This document shows positions 47,160-54,789 of a stretch of 64,000 bases of DNA, in pieces. The DNA comes from Actinomycetes bacterium (GTDB lineage: Bacteria; Actinomycetota; Acidimicrobiia; Acidimicrobiales; Ilumatobacteraceae): NCBI GenBank assembly GCA_027491335.1, contig JAIXWJ010000060.1, positions 1 through 64,000 of the forward strand. The letters are read 5' to 3'. Under the pieces are notes generated by a model. That model saw only the letters and a program-made list of their open reading frames with translations, searched no databases and was not told where the DNA came from. The position numbers and the translations under genes are program-made. Each line of letters opens with the position of its first letter. The stretch's first letter is position 1.

Positions 47160-47448
47160 CGATCGTCGGTTCCACGACATCGTCGCGGTGTTGGTGTCCA
47201 TCCCCGCCGGAACCGTGGTGGCCTACGGTGAGGTGGCTCGTGACGCCGGCCATTCGCGCCAATCCCGTTTGGTGGGTCGCATCCTGTCGATGTGGTCCGA
47301 CGAACTCGATCTGCCGTGGTGGCGGGTCGTGACCGCCAACGGACGTTTGGTGCCCGGACACGAGGTCGAACAGGCCCGATTGTTGGCGGCCGAAGGAGTG
47401 CAGTGTCGCACGGGCCGGGTGGCGGGCGTTCGCCGCGATCGGGCCTGA
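47128..47448 (+). CDS. Alkyltransferase-like protein (ATL, MGMT fold without the cysteine)
   Basis: This 106-residue protein has the DNA-binding domain of O6-alkylguanine transferases: VAYGEVARDAGHSRQSRLVGRIL (recognition helix and arginine finger region). Where the transferase has PCHR, this protein has PWWR (about residues 70-73), so the alkyl-accepting cysteine is replaced by tryptophan, as in ATL proteins. ATLs bind O6-alkylguanine and hand it to nucleotide excision repair. GTG 47128 overlaps the preceding gene by 32 bases; no later in-frame start fits. Confidence 0.85.
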   Translation: MKKHLPSPPVDDRRFHDIVAVLVSIPAGTVVAYGEVARDAGHSRQSRLVGRILSMWSDELDLPWWRVVTANGRLVPGHEVEQARLLAAEGVQCRTGRVAGVRRDRA

Positions 47449-47450
47449 CC

Positions 47451-47468
47451 GCCGACAACCCTGTCGGC
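47451..47468. terminator. U-less hairpin between convergent genes
   Basis: GCCGAC-AACCCT-GTCGGC is a perfect 6-bp stem with a 6-base loop in the 23-bp gap between the ATL gene and the convergent DUF1844-like gene. No T-run follows in either direction. Confidence 0.4.
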
Positions 47469-47471
47469 CGA

Positions 47472-47789
47472 TCAAAGGGTGTTTTTCACCTGCACGAAGG
47501 CGAGCCGGATGTTCTCCAGGGCGTCACGCAGCACCTCGTGGTTCTCGCCCAAGCGCTCACCCAGACCGTCCACGAGGCAGGCCACGGCGTCGATGGCCAG
47601 GGCCGCTTCGGCCAAATTCGGGGGAGCGGCGGTCAGGTGGATGGCCGCCAGTTCGTACAGCCCCATGGCGTGGTTGGAGACCACGAGGTCGGCCGGTGCC
47701 TCGGCCAGGCGTTGGCGAGCCTCGGCCAGCACTTCGGCGGCGGCATCGAAATCGGAATCGTCCGGATCGGGGGCGGAATTGTCGGTCAT
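47472..47789 (-). CDS. DUF1844-like protein
   Basis: This 105-residue acidic, helical protein has the central segment HAMGLYELAAIHLTAAPPNLAEAALAIDAVACLVDGLG (in two parts, about residues 40-77), the pattern of DUF1844 proteins, which in Actinobacteria commonly sit divergent to infC, as here. The function is unknown. On the minus strand TAGGGT (47827-47832 complement) is a possible -10. Confidence 0.75.
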   Translation of the reverse strand: MTDNSAPDPDDSDFDAAAEVLAEARQRLAEAPADLVVSNHAMGLYELAAIHLTAAPPNLAEAALAIDAVACLVDGLGERLGENHEVLRDALENIRLAFVQVKNTL

Positions 47790-47853
47790 CGGGGGTCCAT
47801 CGGAGGTTTTTGCTGGTCGGAGCGGTTACCCTACCTGTCACAACTGAGGCGAA

Positions 47854-47948
47854 GTGGGGCTTTGCCCCCACCCGACCACCACCGGTTCGCCGGCACCGTG
47901 CGTTCGGGTCACTGCGAGAAGGCCACCGTGTCGTGCGGTGCTGACCCG
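47854..47948 (+). promoter_or_regulatory. Structured leader of the infC-rpmI-rplT mRNA
   Basis: Three hairpins are visible: GTGGGG/CCCCAC (47854-47871), CCGG-TTCG-CCGG (47882-47893), and a long-range stem CGGGTCA (47905-47911) with TGACCCG (47942-47948) that encloses an inner CACCG/CGGTG stem. Leaders of this operon are bound by L20 or control IF3 in other bacteria; no exact match to a known L20 motif is claimed. Confidence 0.45.
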
Positions 47949-48017
47949 TGATGACTTCGCGTCGTCATGTATCCAAACACCATGGGAGGTCAGCCCATTG
48001 CACAGGAGTGAACAGCC

Positions 48018-48599
48018 ATAGCACCGCCGACGAACGAACCTCGCTACAACGAGCGCATCCGCGCCAAGGAAGTGAGGGTGATCGGTCCCGATGGATCCCA
48101 GTTGGGGATCAAGGCTGTCCCCGACGCCTTGGCCCTGGCCCGGGAGCTCGACCTCGACTTGGTCGAAGTGGCCCCTATGGCCACACCACCGGTGTGCCGC
48201 ATCATGGACTACGGCAAGTTCCGTTATGAGGAGTCGCAGCGAGCGCGCGAAGCGCGCAAGAAGACGGCCCACATCACGGTCAAGGAAGTCAAGTTCCGAC
48301 CCAAGATCGGAAAGGGTGACTTCGACACCAAGGTGCGACACGTCCAGGAGTTCCTCGCCGACGGCCACAAGGTCAAGGTGACGCTCCAGTTCCGCGGACG
48401 CGAGATGGCTCACCCCGAGCTCGGAAGCAAGATTCTGGACGAGGTCATCGAGGCGATCACGTCGGTCGGCAAAGTGGAGACACAGGCCCGGCTCGAAGGT
48501 CGCAGCATGACGATGGTTCTCGTCCCCGACAAGAAGCCCGTCAAGAAAAAAGAGGAGTCCGGTGAGGTCGAGGCGACCGAACCCGTGACTCCCGAATGA
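48018..48599 (+). CDS. infC: Translation initiation factor IF-3, apparent AUA start
   Basis: This is a 193-residue IF3 (from ATA 48018): N-domain to about residue 85, lysine-rich linker, C-domain with VTLQFRGREMAHPELG. The conserved N-terminal segment RYNERIRAKEVRVIGPDG lies upstream of the first ATG/GTG/TTG-type codon (GTG 48072), and a TGA at 48009 closes the frame. The only good start in between is ATA 48018, ten bases after AGGAG (48004-48008). infC uses AUU, AUC or AUA in many bacteria so that IF3 represses its own synthesis. A downstream Lys/Glu tail ends the protein. Confidence 0.88.
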   Translation: MAPPTNEPRYNERIRAKEVRVIGPDGSQLGIKAVPDALALARELDLDLVEVAPMATPPVCRIMDYGKFRYEESQRAREARKKTAHITVKEVKFRPKIGKGDFDTKVRHVQEFLADGHKVKVTLQFRGREMAHPELGSKILDEVIEAITSVGKVETQARLEGRSMTMVLVPDKKPVKKKEESGEVEATEPVTPE

Positions 48600-48645
48600 T
48601 TCACAACATCCAGACGCCCCGCGTCGACAGCAAAGGATCAGAGCA

Positions 48646-48843
48646 ATGCCCAAGATGAAGACCAGCAAGACCGCCGCCAAGCGTTTCCGCAAGACCGGCA
48701 CCGGCAAGCTGCGCCGCCTGCAGCAGAACCGTCAGCACCTCTTCGAGAAGAAGCCGTCCACCCGCACCCGTCGTCTCGACGGCATGGTCGACGTCCACTC
48801 CGGCGACGAGAAGAAGATCAAGCGCTTGCTCGCCGAGCGCTGA
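48646..48843 (+). CDS. rpmI: 50S ribosomal protein L35
   Basis: This 65-residue basic protein has the family core MPKMKTSKTAAKRFRKTG at the N-terminus and KKIKRLL near the C-terminus. It sits 46 bases after infC in the universal infC-rpmI-rplT order. A possible Shine-Dalgarno is AAAGGA/AGAG shortly before ATG 48646. Confidence 0.97.
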   Translation: MPKMKTSKTAAKRFRKTGTGKLRRLQQNRQHLFEKKPSTRTRRLDGMVDVHSGDEKKIKRLLAER

Positions 48844-48888
48844 TCGACCGGTTACTCACACAGGATCAAGGAAAGAAAGAGAAGAGTC

Positions 48889-49245
48889 ATGGCAAGAGTC
48901 AAGCGTGCAGTGAATGCCAAGAAGAGCCGTCGTCAGGTTCTCGAGCGCGCCAAGGGTTACTACGGCAACAAGAGCCGTTCCGTCCGCGCCGCCAACGAGC
49001 AGGTGATGAAGTCCGGTCAGTACGCGTTCCGCGACCGTCGCGCCAAGAAGGGCGAGTTCCGTCGTCTGTGGATCCAGCGCATCAACGCGGCCTGCCGTCT
49101 GAACGACATCAGCTACAGCCGTTTCATCGCCGGCCTCAACGCCGCCGGCATCGAAGTCGACCGCAAGATCCTCGCGGATCTGGCCGTCACCGACCTCGCC
49201 GCGTTCGGTCGTCTCTGTGAGGCGGCCAAGGCGGCGCTCGACTGA
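48889..49245 (+). CDS. rplT: 50S ribosomal protein L20
   Basis: This 118-residue protein binds 23S rRNA early in assembly and represses its operon in several bacteria. The long basic N-terminal helix [19 protein letters not shown] leads into [10 protein letters not shown], and [15 protein letters not shown] is in the C-terminal domain. A purine-rich stretch (AAGGAAAGAAAGAGAAG) precedes ATG 48889. Confidence 0.98.
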   Translation: MARVKRAVNAKKSRRQVLERAKGYYGNKSRSVRAANEQVMKSGQYAFRDRRAKKGEFRRLWIQRINAACRLNDISYSRFIAGLNAAGIEVDRKILADLAVTDLAAFGRLCEAAKAALD

Positions 49246-50008
49246 GCGAGTTCATCTGAACCAAGAACTGGTTCTCAGCAATCCAGCGGTTCAACGAGTG
49301 CGGCGCCTCGCGGGGCGCCGCACTTCGCGTTCCGAGGAAGGTGCTTTCATCGTGGAAGGCGCCGTCCTGGTGGCCGAAGCCGTCGACGCCGGTTGGCGAG
49401 TGATCGAGCAATTCGTGGCTCCGGGCGCCGAACCGGTGATCGGCGCCGGCACGGTGCGTCATCTCGCGTCCGGCGTGATGGACAAGATCGCCACCACCGA
49501 AACACCCCAGCCGGTGTTGGCCGTCGTCGAGCGCGCTTTCGCGGGTCGCGAAGTTCTGGACAACGCCGGATTCGTGGTGGTGGCCGATGGCATCGCCGAC
49601 CCGGGCAACCTCGGCACCATGTTGCGCTCGGCCGAGGCCGCCGGGGCCGACTGCGTGGTTCTCACGCCGGGCACCGTCGACCCGTCGAACCCCAAGGTCG
49701 TGCGCTCGTCGGCGGGCGCTCTGTTTCGCGTGCCGGTGGTCGAGAACCTGAACCTGGACGAGTTGTCTCGTGCGGGGATCGTGCGGCTGGGCACGTCGTC
49801 GCATCGTGGCAATTCGCACACCGACACCGATCTTCGGCGCCGTGTCGCCATCGTGCTCGGTAACGAGGCCCACGGTATGTCCGATGACGCGGCCGTCGAC
49901 GAATGGATCACCATTCCGCACGCGGGACGATCCGAGAGCCTGAACGTGGCCATGGCGTGCACGGTGCTGTGTTTCGAAGTGGCGCGCCAACGGCGGTCCG
50001 CAACATGA
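49217..50008 (+). CDS. TrmH/SpoU family RNA 2'-O-methyltransferase
   Basis: This is a 263-residue SPOUT methyltransferase. An N-terminal L30e-like substrate domain (about 15-110) precedes the catalytic domain with motif 1 [21 protein letters not shown] (about 124-144), motif 2 [10 protein letters not shown] (about 215) and motif 3 [15 protein letters not shown] (about 235). Whether it modifies rRNA or tRNA cannot be told. The frame opens at GTG 49217, overlapping rplT by 29 bases; no other standard start lies before the conserved [11 protein letters not shown], so the exact start is uncertain. Confidence 0.88.
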   Translation: MRRPRRRSTERVHLNQELVLSNPAVQRVRRLAGRRTSRSEEGAFIVEGAVLVAEAVDAGWRVIEQFVAPGAEPVIGAGTVRHLASGVMDKIATTETPQPVLAVVERAFAGREVLDNAGFVVVADGIADPGNLGTMLRSAEAAGADCVVLTPGTVDPSNPKVVRSSAGALFRVPVVENLNLDELSRAGIVRLGTSSHRGNSHTDTDLRRRVAIVLGNEAHGMSDDAAVDEWITIPHAGRSESLNVAMACTVLCFEVARQRRSAT

Positions 50009-50027
50009 CACGGACGGTTTCCCATCT

Positions 50028-50069
50028 GAATTGCTCCGCCCAGAATTGCTCCGCACGGAATTGCTCCGC
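50028..50069 (+). repeat. Three 15-bp tandem repeats upstream of pheS
   Basis: GAATTGCTCCGC occurs at 50028-50039, 50043-50054 and 50058-50069, an exact 15-bp period with variable spacer triplets (CCA, ACG, GGC). The array ends 36 bases before the pheS ATG. It is in frame with pheS and free of stops, but lies outside the family's N-terminus. It may be an operator or leader element. Confidence 0.8.
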
Positions 50070-50105
50070 GGCCGACGGGGTGCGCTGCGGTACGGTTGTC
50101 GGGTC

Positions 50106-51107
50106 ATGATCGAAGCAATCGACGCCGCTCGCTCCGCCTCCGAGGCCCGCATCGCCGCGGCCTCGACGGTCGACGAATTGCGGGCCCTCGACACCGAGTT
50201 GTTGGGCAAGAAGAGCGCCTTGGCCGACGTGAAAGCCGGTTTGGGCAAGTTGGCCACCGTCGAGGAGAAGAAAGCGGCGGGACAAGCCGTGAACGAGGCC
50301 ATGGCCGCGGTTCGCTCCGCGCTCGACGCTCGTATCGCGCTCATCGCGCGAGCCGAACGCGACGTGCAACTGGCCGCCGAAGCGCTCGACCTCACCGAAC
50401 ACTTCGTCGCCCCCGGTCGAGGTCGTCCCCACATCGTCACGCAGGCGTGGCAACGACTCGAGGACGTGTTCGTTGGTTTGGGCTTCCAAGTGGCCGAAGG
50501 CCCCGAAGTGGAAACGGACTGGTACAACTTCGAGGCGCTCAACATGCCGCCGTCGCATCCGGCACGCAGCATGCACGACACCTTTTACGTCGATCACGGT
50601 TCGACGGGCAGCACCGTGTTGCGCACTCACACGTCGCCGGTGCAGATCCGCGTCATGCAAACGGTGAAGCCACCCATCTACATGATCATGCCGGGTCGCG
50701 TCTTTCGCAACGAGACCACCGACGCCACGCACCTCGCGGTGTTCCATCAGATCGAAGGTCTGGTCATCGACAAGGGGATCACGTTGGCCGATCTGGCCGG
50801 CACCATCGACGCGTTCACCAAAGCGTTCTTCGGCGAAGGCTTCGGCAGTCGTCTGCGGCCCAGTTATTTCCCCTTCACCGAACCCAGTGCCGAGTTCGAC
50901 ATTCGCACTCCCGATGGCTCGTGGCTGGAGCTGGGTGGTTGCGGCATGGTTCACCCCAACGTGTTGCGGGCGGGCGGTCTCGACCCCGAGGAGTGGAGTG
51001 GTTTCGCCTTCGGCTTCGGTATCGACCGCATGGCCAAGGAACGTCACGGCGTGGGCGACGTTCGCGAGATGTACACCAACGACATTCGATTCATCGAGCA
51101 GTTCTGA
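50106..51107 (+). CDS. pheS: Phenylalanyl-tRNA synthetase alpha subunit
   Basis: This is a 333-residue class II synthetase subunit. The N-terminal coiled coil (about 1-85) binds tRNA. The catalytic core shows motif 1 VFVGLGFQVAEGPEVE, motif 2 MPGRVFRNETTDATHLAVFHQIEG (split around residue 200) and motif 3 GFAFGFGIDRMAK (about 299-311). ATG 50106 matches the family N-terminus. TACGGT (50091-50096) nine bases upstream is a possible -10. Paired with pheT nine bases downstream. Confidence 0.96.
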   Translation: MIEAIDAARSASEARIAAASTVDELRALDTELLGKKSALADVKAGLGKLATVEEKKAAGQAVNEAMAAVRSALDARIALIARAERDVQLAAEALDLTEHFVAPGRGRPHIVTQAWQRLEDVFVGLGFQVAEGPEVETDWYNFEALNMPPSHPARSMHDTFYVDHGSTGSTVLRTHTSPVQIRVMQTVKPPIYMIMPGRVFRNETTDATHLAVFHQIEGLVIDKGITLADLAGTIDAFTKAFFGEGFGSRLRPSYFPFTEPSAEFDIRTPDGSWLELGGCGMVHPNVLRAGGLDPEEWSGFAFGFGIDRMAKERHGVGDVREMYTNDIRFIEQF

Positions 51108-51116
51108 GGGCCGACC

Positions 51117-53462
51117 ATGAAGATCGTCCACTCCTGGTTGCTGGATCTCGCCAAATCCTTGCCCGACGATGTCGATGCCATCGCCGAGACCCTCAGTGAC
51201 ATCGGGTTGGCCTGTGAGAGCGTCGACCGCGTCGGTGCCACCGTGGCCGGAGTCATCACCGCTCGGGTCATCAAGACCGAGCGCCATCCCGACGCGGCCA
51301 AGGTGCATCGCGTCTTTTTGGACTGTGGTGACGGCACCGAACATCACGTGTGGTGCGGTGCGTTCAACATGCAGCCCGGCGACATCATTCCGTGGGCCAC
51401 ACCTGGAACGACCATGCCCGATGGTCGGGCCATCGAGACTAAGCCCATCGTGGGCATTTCGAGCGAGGGAATGTGTTGTTCGGCGCGCGAGTTGGGGTTG
51501 GGCGACGATCATGGCGGCATCCTCATCCTCGATCCGAGCACACCGGTCGGTGTTCCCTACGGCAAGGCCCTCGGTCTGGCCGAAGAGGTGGTCTACGACC
51601 TCGACGTGTTGCGCAATCGGCCCGACGCCTACGGACACGTGGGAGTGGCCCGCGATCTGGCGGCCCGCTTCGGGGTGCCGTTCTCGGCCTCCGATGGTTC
51701 GATCAAGGCCACGGGCGCGCTGAAGTCGGCCCCCGTCGAGATCGTGGCCGCTGATCGGTGTCCGCGCTTCACCACCATCGTGCTCAGTGGCGTGCGCGTG
51801 ACCCAGTCGCCCGACTGGATGGCCAGTCGACTGGCCGCGGCCGGTATGCGTTCCATCAACAACGTGGTGGACGTGTCGAACTACGTGATGCTCGAGACGA
51901 ATCAGCCGAATCACGCCTACGACTTCGAGCGTCTCGGCGGAGGCGGTTTCCGCATTCGTTTGGCTCGCGAAGGTGAAACCATGATCACCCTCGACGACGT
52001 CGAACGCACCCTCACCGCCGAGGATCTGCTCATTTGCGATCTCGATGATCGACCCATCGGCTTGGCCGGCATCATGGGCGGGCAGAACACCGAGATCTCC
52101 GATGACACCACCGTCATCGCGCTCGAGACCGCGTGGTTCGAGCCGCTCGGCATCATGAAGAGTGTTCAGCGCACCGGTCTGCGCAGCGAGGCCTCGGCGC
52201 GCTTCGAGCGGGGGATGGATCCCTACGGCATCGACGCCTCGGTCTCGCGGTTCATCGAACTGTTGCGGCTCACCTGTCCCGAACTGGTGGTGCATGAGGG
52301 GGCGGTCGATGCTCGCACCGACCATCTGCCCAAGCCGGCGATCATCGAAGTGCGACCCTCACGGGTCGGCGCACTCTTGGGTGCGCAGTTCAGCGCGCAG
52401 GAGATCGTCTCGCTCATCGCTCCGCTGGGCTTCGTCGGTGCGTTGCATGGCGACACCATCTCGGTCACCGTGCCCACGTGGCGTCCCGACTGCACGCTCG
52501 AAGTGGACATCATCGAGGAGGTCGCGCGCCATTACGGCTATTCGCGTCTCGGAGCCACGGTGCCCAAGTCCACCCAACCGGGTGGACTGTCGCCGGTGCA
52601 GCAACGTCGGCGTCGGGTGCGCGACGTCGTTCTCGGGTTGGGTGTCAGCGAGGCCATGCCGCACCCGTTCCTCACCGACGGAGACCTCGACCGTGCCGGA
52701 CTCTCGAACGTGGCCGTCCGCTTGTTGAATCCGTTGGCGGTGGGAGACGACGTCTTGCGCACCTCTCTGCGCCCCGGTCTGTTGAAGGCCATCGCGTTCA
52801 ATGAATCGCATCGTCGACCCGGCGTGTCGTTGTTCGAGGTCGGCCACGTGTATCCGCCGAGCGACGACGTGTTGCCGGCCGAGCACGAGGTGTTGGCGGT
52901 GGTGTTGGCGGGGCGTGAGGCGCCGGCCGCGGTCGCCGTGTGGCGCGAACTGGCCACCACCATGGGTTGGGGCGCGCGCCTCGATCAGTCCGTGGTGGCA
53001 TCGGGACTGCATCCCACGCGTTCGGCCACGTTGTCGGCCGGTCGCGACGTGGTGGGACTGGTGGGCGAGGTGCACCCCGACGTTCTGGACGCGTACGGCA
53101 TTTCGCAACGCGTGGCCGTGCTGGAAGTGAATCTTTCGCTGTTGTTGGCCACCGAGCCCAAGGTGGCTCAATGGAAACCCACCAGTCGGTTCCCATCCAG
53201 CGACATCGACCTGGCGTTCACCGTGCCGACGTCGGTGACGGCCGAGAAGGTCGAGAAGTCGTTGCGGCAGAACGCCGGCGCGTTGTTGGTCGACATCGTG
53301 CTGTTCGACGTGTACCGAACCGACGCATCGGCCGAGTCGCGCAGCTTGGCGTTCAGATTGCGCCTTCAGGCGAACGATCGAACGCTGACCGACTCCGACG
53401 TGGCGGACATTCGCAACAAGTGCATCAACGGGGCCGCCAAGCTCGGCGCGCAGTTGCGTTAG
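51117..53462 (+). CDS. pheT: Phenylalanyl-tRNA synthetase beta subunit
   Basis: This 781-residue subunit contains, in order, the N-terminal tRNA-binding OB domain (about 40-150), the B3/B4 editing domain (about 205-385), the B5 DNA-binding-like domain (about 395-470), the catalytic-like core, and the C-terminal FDX-ACB anticodon domain (from KPTSRFPSSDIDLAF, about residue 683). It edits Tyr-tRNA(Phe). Its TAG stop overlaps the stop of the convergent TetR gene (TTAG). Confidence 0.96.
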   Translation: MKIVHSWLLDLAKSLPDDVDAIAETLSDIGLACESVDRVGATVAGVITARVIKTERHPDAAKVHRVFLDCGDGTEHHVWCGAFNMQPGDIIPWATPGTTMPDGRAIETKPIVGISSEGMCCSARELGLGDDHGGILILDPSTPVGVPYGKALGLAEEVVYDLDVLRNRPDAYGHVGVARDLAARFGVPFSASDGSIKATGALKSAPVEIVAADRCPRFTTIVLSGVRVTQSPDWMASRLAAAGMRSINNVVDVSNYVMLETNQPNHAYDFERLGGGGFRIRLAREGETMITLDDVERTLTAEDLLICDLDDRPIGLAGIMGGQNTEISDDTTVIALETAWFEPLGIMKSVQRTGLRSEASARFERGMDPYGIDASVSRFIELLRLTCPELVVHEGAVDARTDHLPKPAIIEVRPSRVGALLGAQFSAQEIVSLIAPLGFVGALHGDTISVTVPTWRPDCTLEVDIIEEVARHYGYSRLGATVPKSTQPGGLSPVQQRRRRVRDVVLGLGVSEAMPHPFLTDGDLDRAGLSNVAVRLLNPLAVGDDVLRTSLRPGLLKAIAFNESHRRPGVSLFEVGHVYPPSDDVLPAEHEVLAVVLAGREAPAAVAVWRELATTMGWGARLDQSVVASGLHPTRSATLSAGRDVVGLVGEVHPDVLDAYGISQRVAVLEVNLSLLLATEPKVAQWKPTSRFPSSDIDLAFTVPTSVTAEKVEKSLRQNAGALLVDIVLFDVYRTDASAESRSLAFRLRLQANDRTLTDSDVADIRNKCINGAAKLGAQLR

Positions 53463-54076
53463 GACGCACTCGGTTTCATTCGGAACGCGTCGATCATGAA
53501 GGCGCGATACTCGTCATCGGTGATTCCGTGCTCGTCGAGCAACGAGTTGTAAAACAGGTTCGAATTCAAGAGGACCACGAACACCACTCGGCGATCGAAG
53601 GACTCGCTGGGCGCCAATCGAGACTCCACCAATTCGCAGGCTTCCACCCAACGTGGCCAGATGGACTTCGCGATGTCCGAAAGGGCGTCGCGCAAGGTGC
53701 GGTTGACGGTGGCCATGGCCAGGATCTGCGAACGAAGCAACGCTTCCTCGCGGGTGGTGATGTTGCTCGGCATGGGAAGGATGCTCACCAAGTTCGGGAT
53801 GGTGATCGACGTCATGGCCGATAGGGCGGTGATCGACGACTCGATGTTGCGAGTCGAAATGTCGCGGAAGATGCGTGCCAACACATCGGCCAGCAAGCCG
53901 TCGCGGTCGTCGAAGTGCCGGTAAATCTGGGTCACCGAGCAATTGGCGCGTTTGGCCACCCGAGTGACTCGTAGGCCGAGAATTCCGTAGAGGCGAATGT
54001 CCTCGATCGCGCTCGTTCGAATCCGGTCAGCGAGATTCTCTGCGCTCGTGACATCGGGTCCAGGAGACGTGACCAT
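53459..54076 (-). CDS. TetR family transcriptional regulator
   Basis: This 205-residue regulator has the N-terminal TetR helix-turn-helix: LGLRVTRVAKRANCSVTQIYRHFDDRDGLLADVL (about residues 30-63, in two parts). The C-terminal ligand domain shows no family I can name. Targets are unknown; the downstream gene on the same strand is none (it ends against pheT), and the upstream yqgE is on the same strand. ATG 54076 gives the usual distance to the HTH; the longer open frame runs into yqgE. Confidence 0.88.
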   Translation of the reverse strand: MVTSPGPDVTSAENLADRIRTSAIEDIRLYGILGLRVTRVAKRANCSVTQIYRHFDDRDGLLADVLARIFRDISTRNIESSITALSAMTSITIPNLVSILPMPSNITTREEALLRSQILAMATVNRTLRDALSDIAKSIWPRWVEACELVESRLAPSESFDRRVVFVVLLNSNLFYNSLLDEHGITDDEYRAFMIDAFRMKPSAS

Positions 54077-54105
54077 CCGGATAAGTCTGCCGTACAGTTG
54101 CGGGA

Positions 54106-54116
54106 GAAAAGTTTTC
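54106..54116 (-). promoter_or_regulatory. Palindrome in the TetR gene's upstream region
   Basis: GAAAAGTTTTC is a perfect 11-bp palindrome 30-40 bases before the TetR start codon and the most AT-rich spot nearby. It could be the regulator's own operator. This is positional inference only. Confidence 0.3.
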
Positions 54117-54134
54117 CTTCCGTGAGCCAACCGG

Positions 54135-54707
54135 TCAATTGGCGGAGGGGTCCGCGGGGCAGTCGGCCAACCACGCCACTTCACCGCGTTGTCGGGCCAA
54201 CACCGTGCGCCACAGATCGTGGGGTTGGTTCGTGAACACGTCACTGGCCAGAGCGGTCAAGACGATCCAGGCGCCCATCTCCAACTCGCCGTCCAACTGT
54301 TGGGGACCCCAGCCGGCATAACCGTGGAAGATGCGCACCTTCGTCGGGGGAGTGCTCATCGTCGTGGGATCCTCGTCGAGGTCGATCGGTTCGATGCATT
54401 CGATGGACTCGATCACTTGGCCGTCGGGAGTCGAGGTGGGCACCAACCCGATTCCGATCAATGCGGTGGGGTCAACCGGACCTCCGCGGAAAAGTTGACC
54501 CGCCGGTGAGAGGAGATGCATCCACGCGTCGATCTCGACGTCGAGATCCCCGCTCGGCTGGTTGATTACCAGACCCAGGGCGCCGCCCTCGTTGTGGTCC
54601 AGCATGAACACCACCGAGCGGTCGAAGTTCGGATCGCTCAATGGTGGAGCGGCCACTAGAAGGCGCCCTCGGGTGGACGGAAGGGAGAATCCCGAGCGAC
54701 TCGGCAC
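54135..54707 (-). CDS. YqgE/AlgH family protein
   Basis: This 190-residue protein has the family motifs RGRLLVAAPPLSDPNFDRSVVFMLDHNEGGALGLVINQPS (in parts, residues 11-50), LFRGGPVD (about 69) and RIFHGYAGWGPQQLDGEL (about 118-135). The function is not established; AlgH was once thought a regulator. GTG 54707 gives the usual family length. Longer in-frame starts would run across the argC promoter and into argC, so I reject them. Confidence 0.88.
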   Translation of the reverse strand: MPSRSGFSLPSTRGRLLVAAPPLSDPNFDRSVVFMLDHNEGGALGLVINQPSGDLDVEIDAWMHLLSPAGQLFRGGPVDPTALIGIGLVPTSTPDGQVIESIECIEPIDLDEDPTTMSTPPTKVRIFHGYAGWGPQQLDGELEMGAWIVLTALASDVFTNQPHDLWRTVLARQRGEVAWLADCPADPSAN

Positions 54708-54754
54708 GACGTCATGTTCCCACGCAGGTCCCGCCGTGTCCCGCCGAGCATCGT

Positions 54755-54788
54755 TGTATTCCCATACATGGTTCCGTATGATCATACG
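54755..54788 (+). promoter_or_regulatory. Tandem ArgR-type boxes over the argC promoter
   Basis: Two palindromes lie 20 bp apart centre to centre: TGTAT-TCCC-ATACA (54755-54768) and CGTATGATCATACG (54775-54788). Both share the half-site GTAT-N4-ATAC, close to the general ARG box TGAAT-N4-ATTCA and its tandem spacing. They cover TATGAT (54777-54782, five of six to the -10 consensus) and a weak -35 TTGTAT (54754-54759, 17-bp spacer). Confidence 0.7.
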
Positions 54789-54789
54789 C

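Noticed and set aside
47997-47999. ATT at 47997 as the infC start
   Set aside because: It is in frame but a TGA follows after three further codons (48009-48011).
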